From Agrypnia vestita (lineage: Eukaryota > Arthropoda > Insecta > Trichoptera > Phryganeidae): 64,000 bases of DNA. The notes under the pieces are model-generated. The model was not told the DNA's origin. It made no database searches and worked only from the letters and a program-made list of their open reading frames with translations. The translations under genes and the position numbers were made by a program. Positions 10,885-22,039 of this stretch are shown here, one piece after another. The first letter of the stretch is position 1, and the number at the start of each line of letters is the position of its first letter. The DNA lies in the NCBI GenBank assembly GCA_016648135.1, contig JADDOH010001505.1, positions 1 through 64,000 of the forward strand, written 5' to 3'.

Positions 10885-11300
10885 TCAGGCTAAAGAGGCC
10901 CATTCACTATCCTCCATGGCAGTCCGCCTCGCCGTCCGCCGCGTAATGCAGGATCGTGAATGTAATTGCAGTCTGCAAAGCGTCCTGAAACCCTAAGCAG
11001 GATGCCCGCTCAATCCTGTGAGAGCCCAGCAAGTTTCGCCCACCTATTGCATCCTCCGAGCAGAAGTGTCAGTAGTGCGGTGGACTGCCGTTTTGTATGC
11101 TGGAGAGTGAGTTTTATTGCTGGACGCAATCCATCGCTTTGTTTACAATGAATAACTCTTGTCTTCATTAAACAAACAAAATAATTACGTGATATAAACA
11201 CGACATCTCGCCCGCACGCCTCAGGAACGGCAGGCAAGAAAACTATTCAGTCGTGTGTGTCTGTGTCCGAGGTTACTCTCCCGGTGGAAGCGGTGTTCGC
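10885..11300. other. GC-richer block of unknown nature
   Basis: Contrasts with its surroundings (GGCAGTCCGCCTCGCCGTCC, GTTCGCGGCGTCAC). Frames of 60-75 codons on both strands resemble no family I know. It could be a TE remnant or a promoter-proximal noncoding exon. Confidence 0.3.
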
Positions 11301-11755
11301 GGCGTCACATAAGCGTCGATTAATAAATTATTATTATTAAATAATAATGTTTATTCCAGCGTAACCAGGTTGTTAGTGCAAGACCTTGTCCGCCATATAG
11401 TTTGAAAATTACATATATGTTATATTGTATATGGAGAGAAAATATAAAAAAGGAAAAAAATAAAAAGAGAAATAATTAAAATAATAAAGAAAAAATTGAA
11501 AGTTGTCGAAAGTTGAAGTTGGCGTTTGAAGTTAGTTTGGAGGATTAAAGAAGATTTTCGACTAAAAACGTGTGAAGACTGTGAAGTAGGGTGTAATGTA
11601 GTACTTCACTGTTGTACGCAGTACTGAGTTGACTCATCACTACAGTACGTTCCAGTGATCATGTAAAAACGTCCAAAGCATGGATTTCCATTCTACAATT
11701 TTAATTAAACCTTTAGATCGAATGTAATCAGATGGAAACTTCTCATGATTTTTGT

Positions 11756-11907
11756 TTAGGGTCATTTGTATCGACTTGAATTATAGTAATCTTTCGTTTA
11801 AACCATCGATTATTGCATTTGCTACCAACCATATAACTCGTTCTCGTAAAAATCTATGTTTTTTTACAAGAGATTACTATAATCCAAGTTAATACAGCCG
11901 ACCCTTT
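11756..11907. mobile_element. PIF/Harbinger-type MITE (GGSYC-GGTTG family), copy 1
   Basis: 11759-11904 begins GGGTCATTTGTATCGACTTG and ends CTATAATCCAAGTTAATACA then GCCGACCC: imperfect inverted repeats. Flanks are TTA and TTT, compatible with a worn 3-bp TWA duplication. Related to elements at 20202, 29021, 33228 and 38442. Confidence 0.6.
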
Positions 11908-12352
11908 GTCTATCCTAAACATTTAATAATATCTATTGCTATATGAATAATTATTTCCGAAAACAAGAACTGATTTTCGTAATTGGATTTGTATTAAATA
12001 CAAAGCCATCCTGAGTCATTGGTCTCACTCATAGATAAGATAATATAATAGTCTCACTTCATGTTTCGTTTGATTTGAATCAAAACCATAGATAACATAA
12101 TAATAATCAAAACCATATCAAAACACGGATTTCCATAGATATTAAAATTGTTTATTTTAAATATTTGAATCGCTGAAATGTGCTGAAATGTCACGATTTT
12201 TGGTCTATATTCTGTGGTCACGATCTGTCAAGTAGTACATGTGCTAGCCAGCCGGCGCTGTTTGCGATAGTTGAATACATATTAACCTAAATAATTTAAA
12301 GAAACGTTTTTATATACTAATAAAATAGATTGAATTTATTTGAGCAGTAAGT

Positions 12353-13461
12353 ATGTCTAATCCCGGTCGTCTTGTCAATGCCCGTAACTACAGCAGTGTT
12401 CCGTGGTATTCTGCAGAAGAATGGAGATACGTGTTTCAGTTAATTTATGGTCCAAAAAGCAATGAAACGTGCAAGAAAGAAGCATTACAAATCCTCCTCG
12501 TTTGGAAATCACGCTGTTCGAAACTACCATCTGGTATAGAATCTACTTTGGGTTTGTTAGAAGTGGACCTGCAAGTTCCAGTTGTGGAGTCTGACTCGCA
12601 CATCCCAGATCGTTTGTTAAGACTAATGTATTCGTCAGTAATAATGCGCTTCATTAATCATACACTCGACGATGTAACGAAAGTCAAAGGGTTAACATTA
12701 TTACAGGCTGGCCCAGCAGTGAACATTCCTCAATGGATAGTTAATTTGAGGCACGAAACTGCTCATGCACACGAACTGCCTTCTTTAAGTTTGTTAAAGA
12801 AGGCCGCAAACTTTGCAATGAACTGGTTATTTCAATCTTACTGGACTCCCCAAAATGATTTAATATCAAATTTCATAATAGGCAGTCACATGCAAAGCGA
12901 TGATTTTGATTGTGATCTGTCACGGCTAATTTACAATCACAATTTGATGGCAGTTTTTACCTATCCCAGATTCAGAATCAAAAAGCTTTCCGACATTCCC
13001 GACGCAGACATTAAAATGGGTGTGTTCAATTTCATAAATGAACAAACTGCAAAGCGTAAACATAAGATTGATATGAATATAGAAATCAAGGAAGCTCTGT
13101 CGATTTTGATAAAAATGATTGATAAGTTCTTGCTTAAGTCAAAAAAAGTCGACAAAGATGATCGATTTGCAAAATTAATGCTGGATGCAGAATCTCTTTT
13201 TATGACAACTGATATTGAGTTTTCTCATAAAAAGAATAATAAAGATGAAGAAAAACTACCAAATGAGTATGTTGCTGTTTGGAAACCTATTCTCACATAT
13301 TTACACACGAGAGACATGTTGGCAGCCCTTGTGAAGAATCTTCTGGGTTTGGTGGAATCGGAAACTGAATCGCCTGAAAGACGAATGAGAGCAGCACAGT
13401 GGATCAAAGAAATTGCAATAGGGTTATATAAATCTGCTCTGTTTGCAACTTTACCTTTTGG
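12353..13461 (+). CDS. LAS1L: LAS1-like coding exon 1
   Basis: 1109 bases from ATG to TTTTGG before GTAAGT. Contains the whole Las1/HEPN domain, including RHETAH, and an acidic-lysine-rich linker (KKNNKDEEKLP). Confidence 0.93.
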
Positions 13462-16400
13462 GTAAGTTTTATTTTGTTTTTCAGTTAATTTTTATGGTGG
13501 ATTCATTTATAAGTGGATTTTCATAAGAAATATAGTTTTTTTTCAAGACATTGATTATATTTTATTTACGCTTCAATGGGCCAAGAGGCCTAATTACAGA
13601 AGCGAAACACATCACAAAACACCAAGGCTTGAGTAAATCACATGTGACTTCACCGGGAATCGAACCCGGAACCCTCGGTGTTGGGCTACGCATTGGCTAG
13701 GTTCATTTGTCCTGAAAATAAACAATTTGTTAACAAATAACATGACCGGTGTCTTTGGAATCGATAAAATGGTAAAGAATAGTCTGTGTTGTATTGGGTA
13801 TTCCTAGTGCAAAGTCACATGTAAATTTTGTATTAAATCCGAGAAATTATTAAAGATAATGTTAGGCTTGTTGAATTTCAAATCCGTTAAGCACAGTGTT
13901 GCATACAATGGTTCACATTATTGCCATATGCTTATTATACTCTGTTCTCACATTGTATGACACTCACCTCAACCGTTCTTATACAGTGCTAAACAAAAAC
14001 ATGCGTCCTGGTCCCGGTGCTGTAAACGCAGTGTACGTGAAGACTTAAGTCGGATAAATATGAGTGTTTTACATGTATTACTTATATTAATCATTAATGT
14101 AATATTTGACATGTATAGATGTGAATATAAGCATAAATTATATTGTGTTAAAGTGCTAAAAAGAGAAAAAATGTTGATCATCATGAACGACAACATAAAA
14201 ACATGTTTAACTCGACCGACGTGCGTCCTGCTACTACTGAGTGTAAACCGGCTCCCCGTGCACTATGCACCGCAGTCTGTGTTCTATGCTCCCCGCACTA
14301 CTCCCCACCCCAATACATACACATATTGACAAATAATTGTTAGTTTCTTGGAGAAAACCTTTTTTTGTTGCGTCCTGTGAATATTTACAAATTATAATTA
14401 TTTTGTCCAATACTAAATACTTTACTGGGGAAAGCCTAAAATATGAACTCTGCGTGTAGTATATTTACATAGATTTTTACATATGTAATTAGAAGCAGCA
14501 GGCGCGTGCAGTGAGGACAAGAAGCATGACTTTTTCCTAGGCATATATTTTGAAAAGAAACTGAAATAAGAGATATGTCTCGTAATATTCCTATCACAAT
14601 AATTAACATATTATTAATATTTTAATATTTTGTAATTCTGCCTGATAAATATTTAATTTCGATTTTTTTTTCCAAATATATATTTAAATAAAAGTCATGC
14701 TTCTTGTTCTCACTGCACGCCTCTGGTGTACAGCATCAGATAAGGAATGCAAATCTGTTCTGTTTTAAAATCCGGATTTTTAAGAATGGATTTTGTTCCA
14801 ATCCGGATTTTATGTATTAAAATAAAAGCACATGAAAATCGAATCAAATTACATATTTTTAATTTTTTTTTTTGTTATTTGGAATTATTCAAACTATTAT
14901 AATTAAATACCATAATTATGGTGTTATTCTTATTAAAATAATCAGTCTGTGAGTCGCGTGCCGAGTAACGTTAATAAAATAATTAACAGGTACAAATTAA
15001 AAGAAACTCTGAAGAAAAAAAATAAAGACAAATAGACTCCTTGTCAAATTATTAAACATAAACAAAAGTAACAAAACAATTTAACTTCACTTAAATCAAC
15101 ATAAAAACAACACAAAAAAACTAAGCCAATTTTTGAGACATAAAATGTGACCTCAAAAATAATAAGGCATCTAAACTGCGGTCGTTTAACCTGCTTTTGG
15201 TTGCACATAATTCTTGCTGCGGAAAAAGCACGCTCTAATTCAACGCTTATAGGCGGAATGCACTGAAGATGCTTGGCCCCACTAGCCTCCAGAGCCGACA
15301 GACTCGACACTCGCGAACAGCAAACTCGCTCGTTTTGATTTTTTTGTTAAAATTTCTTATTATTCAAATAATCCGGATTCGATTTTCAAATCCGGATTTG
15401 GAGGTCTAGTAAAAATGTGTGGATATCCGGATTTTTTGGGTTACAGATAATCCGGATTGCATTCCCTAGCATCGGAGAGGAAAGGTTAATTAAATTTAAT
15501 ATTATCATTACTTTTACTGTTCAAAAGTTCAATTTGATGTATATTTCAAATTATATGTATTTCTCAGTTCACAATGATTTATTCTAATATTGATATGATT
15601 ACATCTTACATCTTAATAAATATAAAGAAATTGGACACCATACTATCGAAACCTGTTAGATTAAAAATCTTTAAACTTTTTGTAATAAAAATCTTTGATA
15701 AAATATTTTAATTTCTACTTATAACATTGTGAATTTTCGATTATAATAATAAAATAAAATACAAATATGGGAGCTGTCTTCAGATTACAGATTTCGGCCA
15801 GCGCTACAATACGCGCATCTTATGCCGCGTCTCTTCGGTTTATTTTTATACAATATGCTCTTATCAAACACACTACGCGTATGATCGGTTGACCTATTTG
15901 CTTTGCCGATTTTACTCGACGGAAAATATGCAGCAGAAGATATGCGCAGAGTGGCACCGGTCTTTATGTAAAATTATTATTACAATGTGAATAAGGGTAA
16001 TATTACTCGTCCAGATAAAAAAACAAACTGTTATATGACTGGAATGAGGGTTAATTGAGTCATTGTGCTATAGTAGTTTTTCAAGAGGTTCACTAATTCG
16101 TTGGAATGTTGTATGTGAATAATTAATTGCATATACTGGTTTATTTTGTACAGTAAAGTGGAATTATTCTTGATTAGATGGTGCTCCTATTTAATATGAT
16201 ACTGTTTATGAAATTAATTTGTATTTTTAGTATCATTGTGACTTTTACACTTGAGAAGTGTTTCTGATTTTTACAGTGATCAGATTATGATAGTTAAGCT
16301 TCACTTATAATTACTATATTTTTAACGAAATCACGTATTTATTATTTATGAAGTTTCAATTTTTCTAAATACAATTCCTTAATAATTAAAACAGAAAAAA

Positions 16401-19154
16401 TCTGTCCATTGGAAAAAAGGTTACCACACAACCAGGGTTCGAAAAAATCCAATTTTTATAATAAAAATCAAATAATCGGATTTTTTGATATATATCCGAT
16501 ATATATTGTCATGGTATTTTTGAATAACACGACGATTTTGAATTTGCCTCCATTATAAATGTCGGTAATGTCGCAAACTGCATTATCGGCCCCTTTTCAA
16601 ATCCTCCAATAAAGACGCCGTAATTTGAAAACTACCTACCCCGTATTTTTACCTAAATAATTACTTTTCTGATTTATTGGATTGCCCCCCCGCCTTTTCT
16701 ATCACTTCCGCCCTCTTTCAAAACGAGATCGCTACGGATTCCTCAAGTGGTCCGAGTTATATTTTTATATAAATCGGGGCGATGGCTCGATGTACGAAGC
16801 CATCGCCCCAGACAGTAAAATCCACTGTGTATAAAGTCGTGCCAGTATTCAAAAAGATTTATTCTCTTGTAAAAGAAATTTATAAAGAACGCGGCCAGGT
16901 GTCTTCCTCGATACGAACTTTTGCATACATCTGTTTCGAGTGTCATTCAATTTTATTAAAAGGAAGAGTCATCGACATCAAATACGGTCACTATACAGTG
17001 CGGATTAACCCAACAGATAATCGTGCGAGAGTAAAGTAACGAACTTCCTCGGATTACACCAATAAATCCAGATCCGTGTTCAACCATCTGTTACTCGTGG
17101 CATGAACCATCGGAAATATAACATTCCACATCAAAAAGGATCAGAGGCTAACCATCAATCGGCATAAATTACCACGTCAACGAAGGAAGCCAACAACCAT
17201 ATACCAACCACATGCTCCGAGGTTTACCTGAAAGCAAGCCGCGTGGCCCAACTGCCATCATCATTCCACGACAATCCCTAATGGTCCGCGCAGGCTTGGT
17301 GGCGTCGGAACGCTTTCGTCCCTGGTGGAAACCCTTCTCTACGCGTCAGGCATATGACTCCTCGTTACGCCTCTGCCGTAACTTGCACTTCCCTGGTATT
17401 TATCTTTTCAATAATTAATGACAGACCCTACGAGTGTGAATAGGACCTAGAGATACTGTCGACTCGCGCAAGAGTCAGGAAAATTTGTTTCCTTGGTGTC
17501 ACGTGACATCCATACATTGTGAAGTCACCATTTATATTTGTTTTATCAATAAGGAACCAGCCCCCATCATTGTCATTTTCTTTTCACCATTTGTCATACA
17601 TGCTGAACATTTTGTGGTCTATTTATCATCATAATTGTACATTGTGCTATAACATACATGTCCCTTGTGCCTTTTTCCCCAAATCTGTATTTCTTTTTGA
17701 ATATATAATTGTGCCAAAAGCTGTGTTTCATTTGTAAAGCATGACGAAGACAACCGTTTTCTGAATCCACGATTCCCCTGAAAAATAAAGAGCAATGTTC
17801 TCAACTGAGCTGGCCCAGGAATATCCTTCCCGCCATTGGGAATCGGATTTAAATATAGGAATACTGTGATATGTTTAAAATAACTAATAATCGTTAAAAC
17901 ATCACTACAATATCAAAAATTGGATATATATCCAAACTTTTTTTTCTCCTTTTTTGCACATGTCGATATTGATACAAACTCGAAATAATTAGGAAATTTA
18001 TTTTTTTATTTTATACTTATATGAGTTATTATTTATTAAATAAATGAATTGCATACTGAAAAAACTTATATATGCAATTATTATATATAAGTTATAAAAG
18101 TTGCTTTTTCTAATGTAGTGTTATGGGTGTTTGTTTCGTTGTGTGAAATAAAAAACGGATTATATGATACAAATCAAGCTAAAAAATAACCGTAGCACTT
18201 TTTAAAATACAACTAGCGCCATCTAGTAACGACCGCAGGTATTTAAAAAAAACAACCTGTAGCATTTTAAAAATACAACTAGCGCCATCTATTAACATTT
18301 GCAGAAAGTTTTCTTGGATATATATCAAAAATAAAAATCGAGCCATAAATATCGTGATACATATCATGATATATATCCGCGGATATATATCCTCGAACCC
18401 TGCACACAACATTTACCAATTTCACCATAGTGACCCTATAAATTTGATAATAATTTTTAGGGTCACTATGGCACAATCAGTAAAGCATTATAATGTTCCG
18501 GGTCCGACTTTATTTTGTTGTTGATAATCGACTATTTTGTTTATATATTATATAGACGGATAGATTTATTTTGATATTTATTTCATCTGCTTTCATTGTT
18601 GCTTACATTATTTGTTTTTATTTTTCAGATTTAATCGAGAACAAAAGGACGTCACTCGAGAATCCTTTCTCCATTTGGTACATCATCATCCAAATCAGAA
18701 GAAAGGTCTCACATTGAATTTGCTACATCCCGTTCCTGAAGAATTATGCTCTAAAGATTTTTTGTATAAAGTATTAGAAAACACAAATCCATATTTAAAA
18801 AATTATCTTAAAGAAATTCTCGCATTACTAAATACTAAATTGTCACAAACGGCAACTCAGAATCTAATAGATCTTGTTGATATTATGTGTGGAAAAAAAT
18901 CGGGCGATTCTATTAATGATAATATTTACACAGTCGGGGATATAACAATGGAAATAACAAATAATAAACAACACGAAGTTCCATCACTAATTGAAAATGG
19001 TCATGATCCTTCCAATATAACTACAGATATGGAATTAGGCAAATGGGAACGAGCTTCTACTGATTTTGACTGGGGAAAATACCCCATTGGAGTTTTACCG
19101 TGGCAAACACAAAATCTTATAAATCCAACATTGGTTTTGAATAAGTCACATTAA
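12353..19154 (+). CDS. LAS1L: LAS1-like ribosome biogenesis protein (HEPN nuclease), complete, two exons
   Basis: Joining 12353-13461 and 18629-19154 gives 544 residues and a TAA stop. From family knowledge, Las1 is the HEPN endoribonuclease that cuts ITS2 of pre-rRNA in the nucleolus, in complex with the Grc3/NOL9 polynucleotide kinase. The N-terminal Las1 domain is clear: VPWYSAEEWRYVFQLIYG at residues 16-33 and the HEPN active-site motif RHETAH at residues 133-138 (R-x4-H), followed by AHELPS. WLFQSYW follows. The C-terminal tail GKWERASTDFDWGKYPIGVL then PWQ matches the conserved Las1 tail that contacts its kinase partner. The intron (GTAAGT ... TTTTTCAG, phase 2) is 5.2 kb and holds two hAT elements. 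The start is the first ATG of the frame. AATAAA overlaps the stop (19154-19159), and others follow. Confidence 0.93.
13561..13710 (-). repeat. tRNA-derived SINE, copy in the LAS1-like intron
   Basis: Minus-strand order: tRNA-like B-box GGGTTCGATTCCCGGTGAAG, then CCTTGGTGTTTTGTGATGTG, then tail GCCTCTTGGCCCATTGAAGC and GTAAATAAA. Near-identical to 49572-49752. Confidence 0.7.
14499..14725. mobile_element. Inverted-repeat MITE (GGCGTGCAGTGAG family)
   Basis: The left arm GCGTGCAGTGAGGACAAGAA plus GCATGACTTTT at 14503-14534 is repeated in reverse complement at 14691-14722 with one mismatch. A diverged relative sits at 55880-56100 and a one-arm remnant at 61205-61235. No clear target duplication. 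Confidence 0.6.
14733..15476 (-). mobile_element. hAT transposon remnant with 8-bp target duplication
   Basis: 14741-15468 (728 bp) has inverted ends TAAGGAATGCAAATC and TAGGGAATGCAATCC. The flanks are GCATCAGA (14733-14740) and GCATCGGA (15469-15476), a 7-of-8 match as expected of hAT. ATCCGGAT-type motifs cluster near both ends, as subterminal repeats do in this superfamily. The minus strand encodes the end of a hAT dimerisation domain (see 15106-15310). Confidence 0.82.
15106..15310 (-). pseudogene. hAT transposase C-terminal dimerisation domain fragment
   Basis: The open frame includes PPISVELERAFSAARIMCNQ then KQVKRPQF and CLIIF. The LERAFSAA core and the following basic stretch are the hAT C-terminal signature. 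The catalytic part is missing, so the element cannot move itself. Confidence 0.8.
15795..15960 (-). repeat. Diverged inverted-repeat MITE related to 61269-61449
   Basis: Shares TTATCAAACAC, GATCGGTTGA and GCCGCGTCTCTTCGGT with the reverse complement of 61300-61420. Ends are not clear here. Confidence 0.45.
16782..17039 (+). CDS. 85-codon frame of unknown function inside a hAT-type element
   Basis: Starts MARCTKPSPQTVKSTVYKVV and ends NRARVK. It includes a CFECHS dipeptide-spaced cysteine pair (C-x2-C), a basic N-terminal half and KGRVIDIKYGHYTVRI. I do not recognise it. It begins inside a hairpin (GGGCGATGGCT against AGCCATCGCCC, 16777-16806). It could be chance, a captured exon, or a fragment of another transposon protein. 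Confidence 0.3.
   Translation: MARCTKPSPQTVKSTVYKVVPVFKKIYSLVKEIYKERGQVSSSIRTFAYICFECHSILLKGRVIDIKYGHYTVRINPTDNRARVK
18185..18305. repeat. Two direct repeats containing CTAGCGCCATCTA
   Basis: GTAGCA...TTTTAAAATACAAC then TAGCGCCATCTAgTAAC appears at about 18192-18228 and again at 18261-18298, inside the right part of the hAT-type element. Confidence 0.6.
18425..18471. repeat. Small perfect hairpin
   Basis: CCATAGTGACCCTA (18425-18438) and TAGGGTCACTATGG (18458-18471) are exact inverted repeats around a 19-base AT loop. It lies just past the hAT target duplication and may be a very short MITE. Confidence 0.55.
18629..19154 (+). CDS. LAS1L: LAS1-like coding exon 2
   Basis: Follows the acceptor TTTTTCAG. 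The first base completes the split Gly codon (GG plus A) and the frame continues FNREQKDVTRESFLHLVHHH to the stop TAA at 19152-19154. It carries the conserved tail PIGVLPWQ. Confidence 0.92.
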
Positions 19155-19472
19155 TAAAACAGTTCTTCACTTTTTATTCTACAACTTAAAAGGTAAAGAG
19201 AGCTGTGGTTTGATTTAAGAAGCATCTGCTATGTAGGTGATGTTTGAATTGTATAAAAACATATTGCCATCAATCTTCGATTTTTTTGTTATCTGTACTA
19301 AGGTCCGAATACAGTCAATACTTAAATGATTTAAAGGTTAAAGTATGCTTTAAAAGCCTTATTTTTATTTAAATTTATTAAAGAGTTAAGGTTGGTATTA
19401 GGGCCGTTAGAATTTATTTTTAACTGTAAATGGTTATGGATATTTTATACGATCCGTATGTTTTTCCGATAA

Positions 19473-19525
19473 ACGATTCTCGACGTTTCGTTGAATTCAT
19501 ATTCAACGTCATCAGGAGGACTACC
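19473..19525 (-). ncRNA. Hammerhead-ribozyme-like motif at the end of a Penelope fragment
   Basis: Minus strand: GTCCTC, CTGATGA (19515-19509), an 8-bp stem II (CGTTGAAT / ATTCAACG, loop ATGA), GAAAC (19489-19485), GTC (19484-19482), then GAGAATC. All universally conserved core bases (CUGAUGA, GAAA, UH) are in place. Stem III would be only AC/GT, so it would need to pair between two copies. Stem I is three pairs (CTC/GAG) plus a loop. Catalytic activity is an inference. Confidence 0.6.
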
Positions 19526-19554
19526 TGCACCGGCGGAGGCACAGGGCGGACTAA

Positions 19555-19985
19555 TTAATGCTTCCGGGGCCGTAAATTATATGCACTTTGTTGTGGAGTG
19601 TTCACTTCTACGATAGAGCTCGCCAGTGTGCAATATGTACTGGTTACGTCGGTGGATTTTTCTGTGAAGTCTCTCAAAGGTTGAATCAGTCGTAAGAACA
19701 GGGCACCAAATACTTGATAGTTTGTAACTGTCATCTCTATTGAAATTGGGATGTTGTTCAATGGATTCCCTCACTAATCTGGGTGTCAGGTGCGGTTCTG
19801 TTGATAAGATTTTTGCCTTGTCAAACCTGATGAAGTGACAGAGATTCCCTTTGGATGCATGTTCGCAGATTGCCGATATATTGGAGTTGTTGTTTTTAAT
19901 TGCTCCAATATGTTCCTTCAAACATGTAGCGATATTGCGTTTGGTTTGTCCTATGTAGAACGCACCACAATCGCATGGCACTCGG
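19555..19985 (-). pseudogene. Penelope-like element fragment: GIY-YIG endonuclease domain
   Basis: The minus frame at 19981-19577 reads PCDCGAFYIGQTKRNIATCL then KEH and HLTPRLVRESIEQHPNFNRDD. The FYIGQTKRN core is the GIY-YIG motif in the form used by Penelope-like retroelements, and R, E and the CDC pair are retained. The overlapping minus frame ending at 19555 gives ...QSAYNLRPRKH, which looks like the usual C-terminus, so a frameshift separates domain and tail. The reverse transcriptase is absent: the fragment is 5'-truncated near 19985. The hammerhead-like motif follows directly. Confidence 0.8.
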
Positions 19986-20198
19986 TGAGTTATCTTTCAC
20001 ACTTTATTTAAGTAGCAAATTACACTTTTAAAGCGTACCTTTAAATCACTAAGTATTAACTCTGTATTTGGACCTAAGTCTCTTGTAAGAAAATTATCTT
20101 AAAATTAAAATAATATTCAGAATATTTTGAGTGTCTTCAAAATTTTCAAGAACACAATACTGGATTTTATTCCCAGAGGGATTGTCATTTAATCAGAT

Positions 20199-20349
20199 TA
20201 AGGCCCGGTTGTTTCAAGTTCGATCAAAGTAAGCGTTCTTTTAAAGCATAGATTTTTACCTTCTCTACCAATCAGACGATCCGTTTTCGTAAAAATCTAT
20301 GCTTTGATCGACCGCTTACTTTGATCGAACTTGAAACAACCGGGCCTAA
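20199..20349. mobile_element. PIF/Harbinger-type MITE, copy 2 (near-perfect hairpin)
   Basis: 20202-20346 (145 bp) starts GGCCCGGTTGTTTCAAGTTC and ends with its reverse complement. It is flanked by TAA on both sides (20199-20201, 20347-20349). Arms are about 60 bases with very few mismatches. Confidence 0.8.
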
Positions 20350-20371
20350 ATAATATTGTATTAATATATTT

Positions 20372-20557
20372 ATGTAACTGACCCTTTTCAAGCTAAATTA
20401 TGTTAATTTCAACAAACTCCTGTTATAATTTTAAACAGCTAGTTATTATATTAAAGTGAGAAAAAAAATATTTTGCTATATCTGGCTGTCTAAAATTATA
20501 ACAGGAGTTTGTTGAAATTAACATACTTATATCTAGCTGGAAAAGGGTCAGTTACAT
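20372..20557. mobile_element. Long-armed hairpin MITE
   Basis: ATGTAACTGACCCTTTTC at the left is mirrored by GAAAAGGGTCAGTTACAT (allowing one base) at the right. Inner arms include TTAATTTCAACAAACTCCTG and its reverse complement at 20499-20518. The loop is short and AT-rich. The family is not assigned because no clear target duplication is seen. Confidence 0.65.
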
Positions 20558-22039
20558 GATATACAAACAATATTATTTTATTTTATTAAATAATGATTCC
20601 TTTGGGGAAACAATCCATTACATATTGTGTTTGAAAATTATTCAGGAGACAGTGACTGTACAAAAATTAATATAAGAAATGCAGTGGACTAAATCTCAAA
20701 TGCAATTCCTTTATGTTTCGTAAAATAATTTTATGTTATTTTTTTGTGTACTTCTATGTTTTACTTTTAACTTAAATAAATTTTAATTAGTAATTTCCAA
20801 ATGTTTAAATATTGTATATATGTATAGGCACACATACAAGTTACTGTTTTATCTTCATTAAATTACACAATTAAGAATATTTTGTTGCCCTGTGAATATA
20901 TATATATGTATCTATTATTATTACAATTTATAGAAAAAAATTAATGGAATAAATTGTTTTATTCATATTTTCCAATCGAAAGGAATTCATCTACTCTTTT
21001 TGTCACATTATTATGTAGGTCGGATACAATTACTTGAAGAGCATCGTCAAGGTAGACTACTCGGATAAGTTGTCTATCATGATAAAACAATAAACAGATA
21101 ATATTGTTTTATAATTTTTTATCATTTAGGTATTGCATGTTATAGATCATCACTACGTGCCTCTGGCACTTACTACAGACCAGTGAAAGGAGATTGGAAT
21201 GATGGCATAGATTTCTTTAAATAAGACATTCTGCTTACGGTTCTGTTTTGTTTACACAAAGTAGATTCTACTTAAATATTTTACATATTTCATCACTTAA
21301 TATAATAGTTGAGAATTGTTACACGTTACATTGCTCAGAGAGAACCAATGCGATGCGCGTACATCGTCGCAGCAAGAAAGTGAGATTGGATTGCTGTTGG
21401 TGCGACTTCCTGTTGAACCTTGCCGTAGACGGCTGTTTGGTGTTGCCAGGGCCGGCGTCCGGGACAAGTTAACAAGGCCCTCCTACGGGGGCAGAGAAAT
21501 ATGAAAATGGCACTCTCTTTAGGGTAAAAGAGGAAAAAACAAATGACACGAACAAGCAATGGACTTGCAGTCCAAAAATCCACTACCGGCAGGAAAAAAA
21601 TGATTAAAATATAATCAAAACTAGTTGAAATCATAGAATAGAAACAAAACTATTCAATCAGACACACAGTCTTAAGGATCTCCCATCACTGATGAATCCC
21701 ACACATGAATGAAGGCTCTGAAAAGGGCAAATTCCTATCACCTTTAAGGAAATCCGCATTCGTAACCTTTCTCATGTTTTCAGGTGTCATATTTCACCAG
21801 GACGTGCTTCAGCAGCAATGACCACCTTTCAATTAATAAGCTATCTGCTTTATTCACCTGATATGGATTTTTTCAAACCATCACTACCCTCCGATGTACC
21901 ATGAAATCCGAAAAAAAAAAAGAATCCATGTACCATTATTTACTCCAGACTCCTGTTGAAATTTCAGATAGAATTGTCAAGTAGTTGAAAGTTGAAAGTG
22001 ATAGTGCAAATCTACACTAGACACAGTTTTACAGGAGAA
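20558..22039. other. AT-rich intergenic stretch with one GC-richer patch
   Basis: 21330-21500 is GC-richer and has frames on both strands (for example SEIGLLLVRLPVEP) that I cannot assign. The rest shows no features. Confidence 0.35.

Larger units (their letters stand above)
9788..12352. promoter_or_regulatory. Divergent intergenic region between importin-11 and the LAS1-like gene
   Basis: 2.56 kb between two start codons facing away from each other. It must hold both promoters, but I see no clear TATA box close to either start. It contains a pyrimidine run (TTCTTCTTCTTCTT near 10410), a GC-richer block at 10885-11300 and a MITE at 11759-11904. The last 150 bases before the LAS1-like start include CAGCCGGCGCTG (12249-12260). 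Confidence 0.5.
16425..18410. mobile_element. hAT-type element (1.97 kb) with perfect 8-bp target duplication
   Basis: 16433-18402 starts CAGGGTTCGA and ends TCGAACCCTG. CACACAAC precedes it at 16425-16432 and follows at 18403-18410. It has hAT-like end structure and duplication length, but I find no hAT transposase inside. Subterminal ATATATCC/GGATATAT motifs occur near both ends (16490, 17925, 18310-18390). The interior includes a GC-richer block at 16740-17500 with a short frame at 16782-17039. Confidence 0.8.
19155..20198 (+). other. Probable 3' UTR and downstream flank of the LAS1-like gene
   Basis: Contains AATAAA at 19154-19159, then AT-rich sequence interrupted by the Penelope fragment. 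No other coding is seen. Confidence 0.4.
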
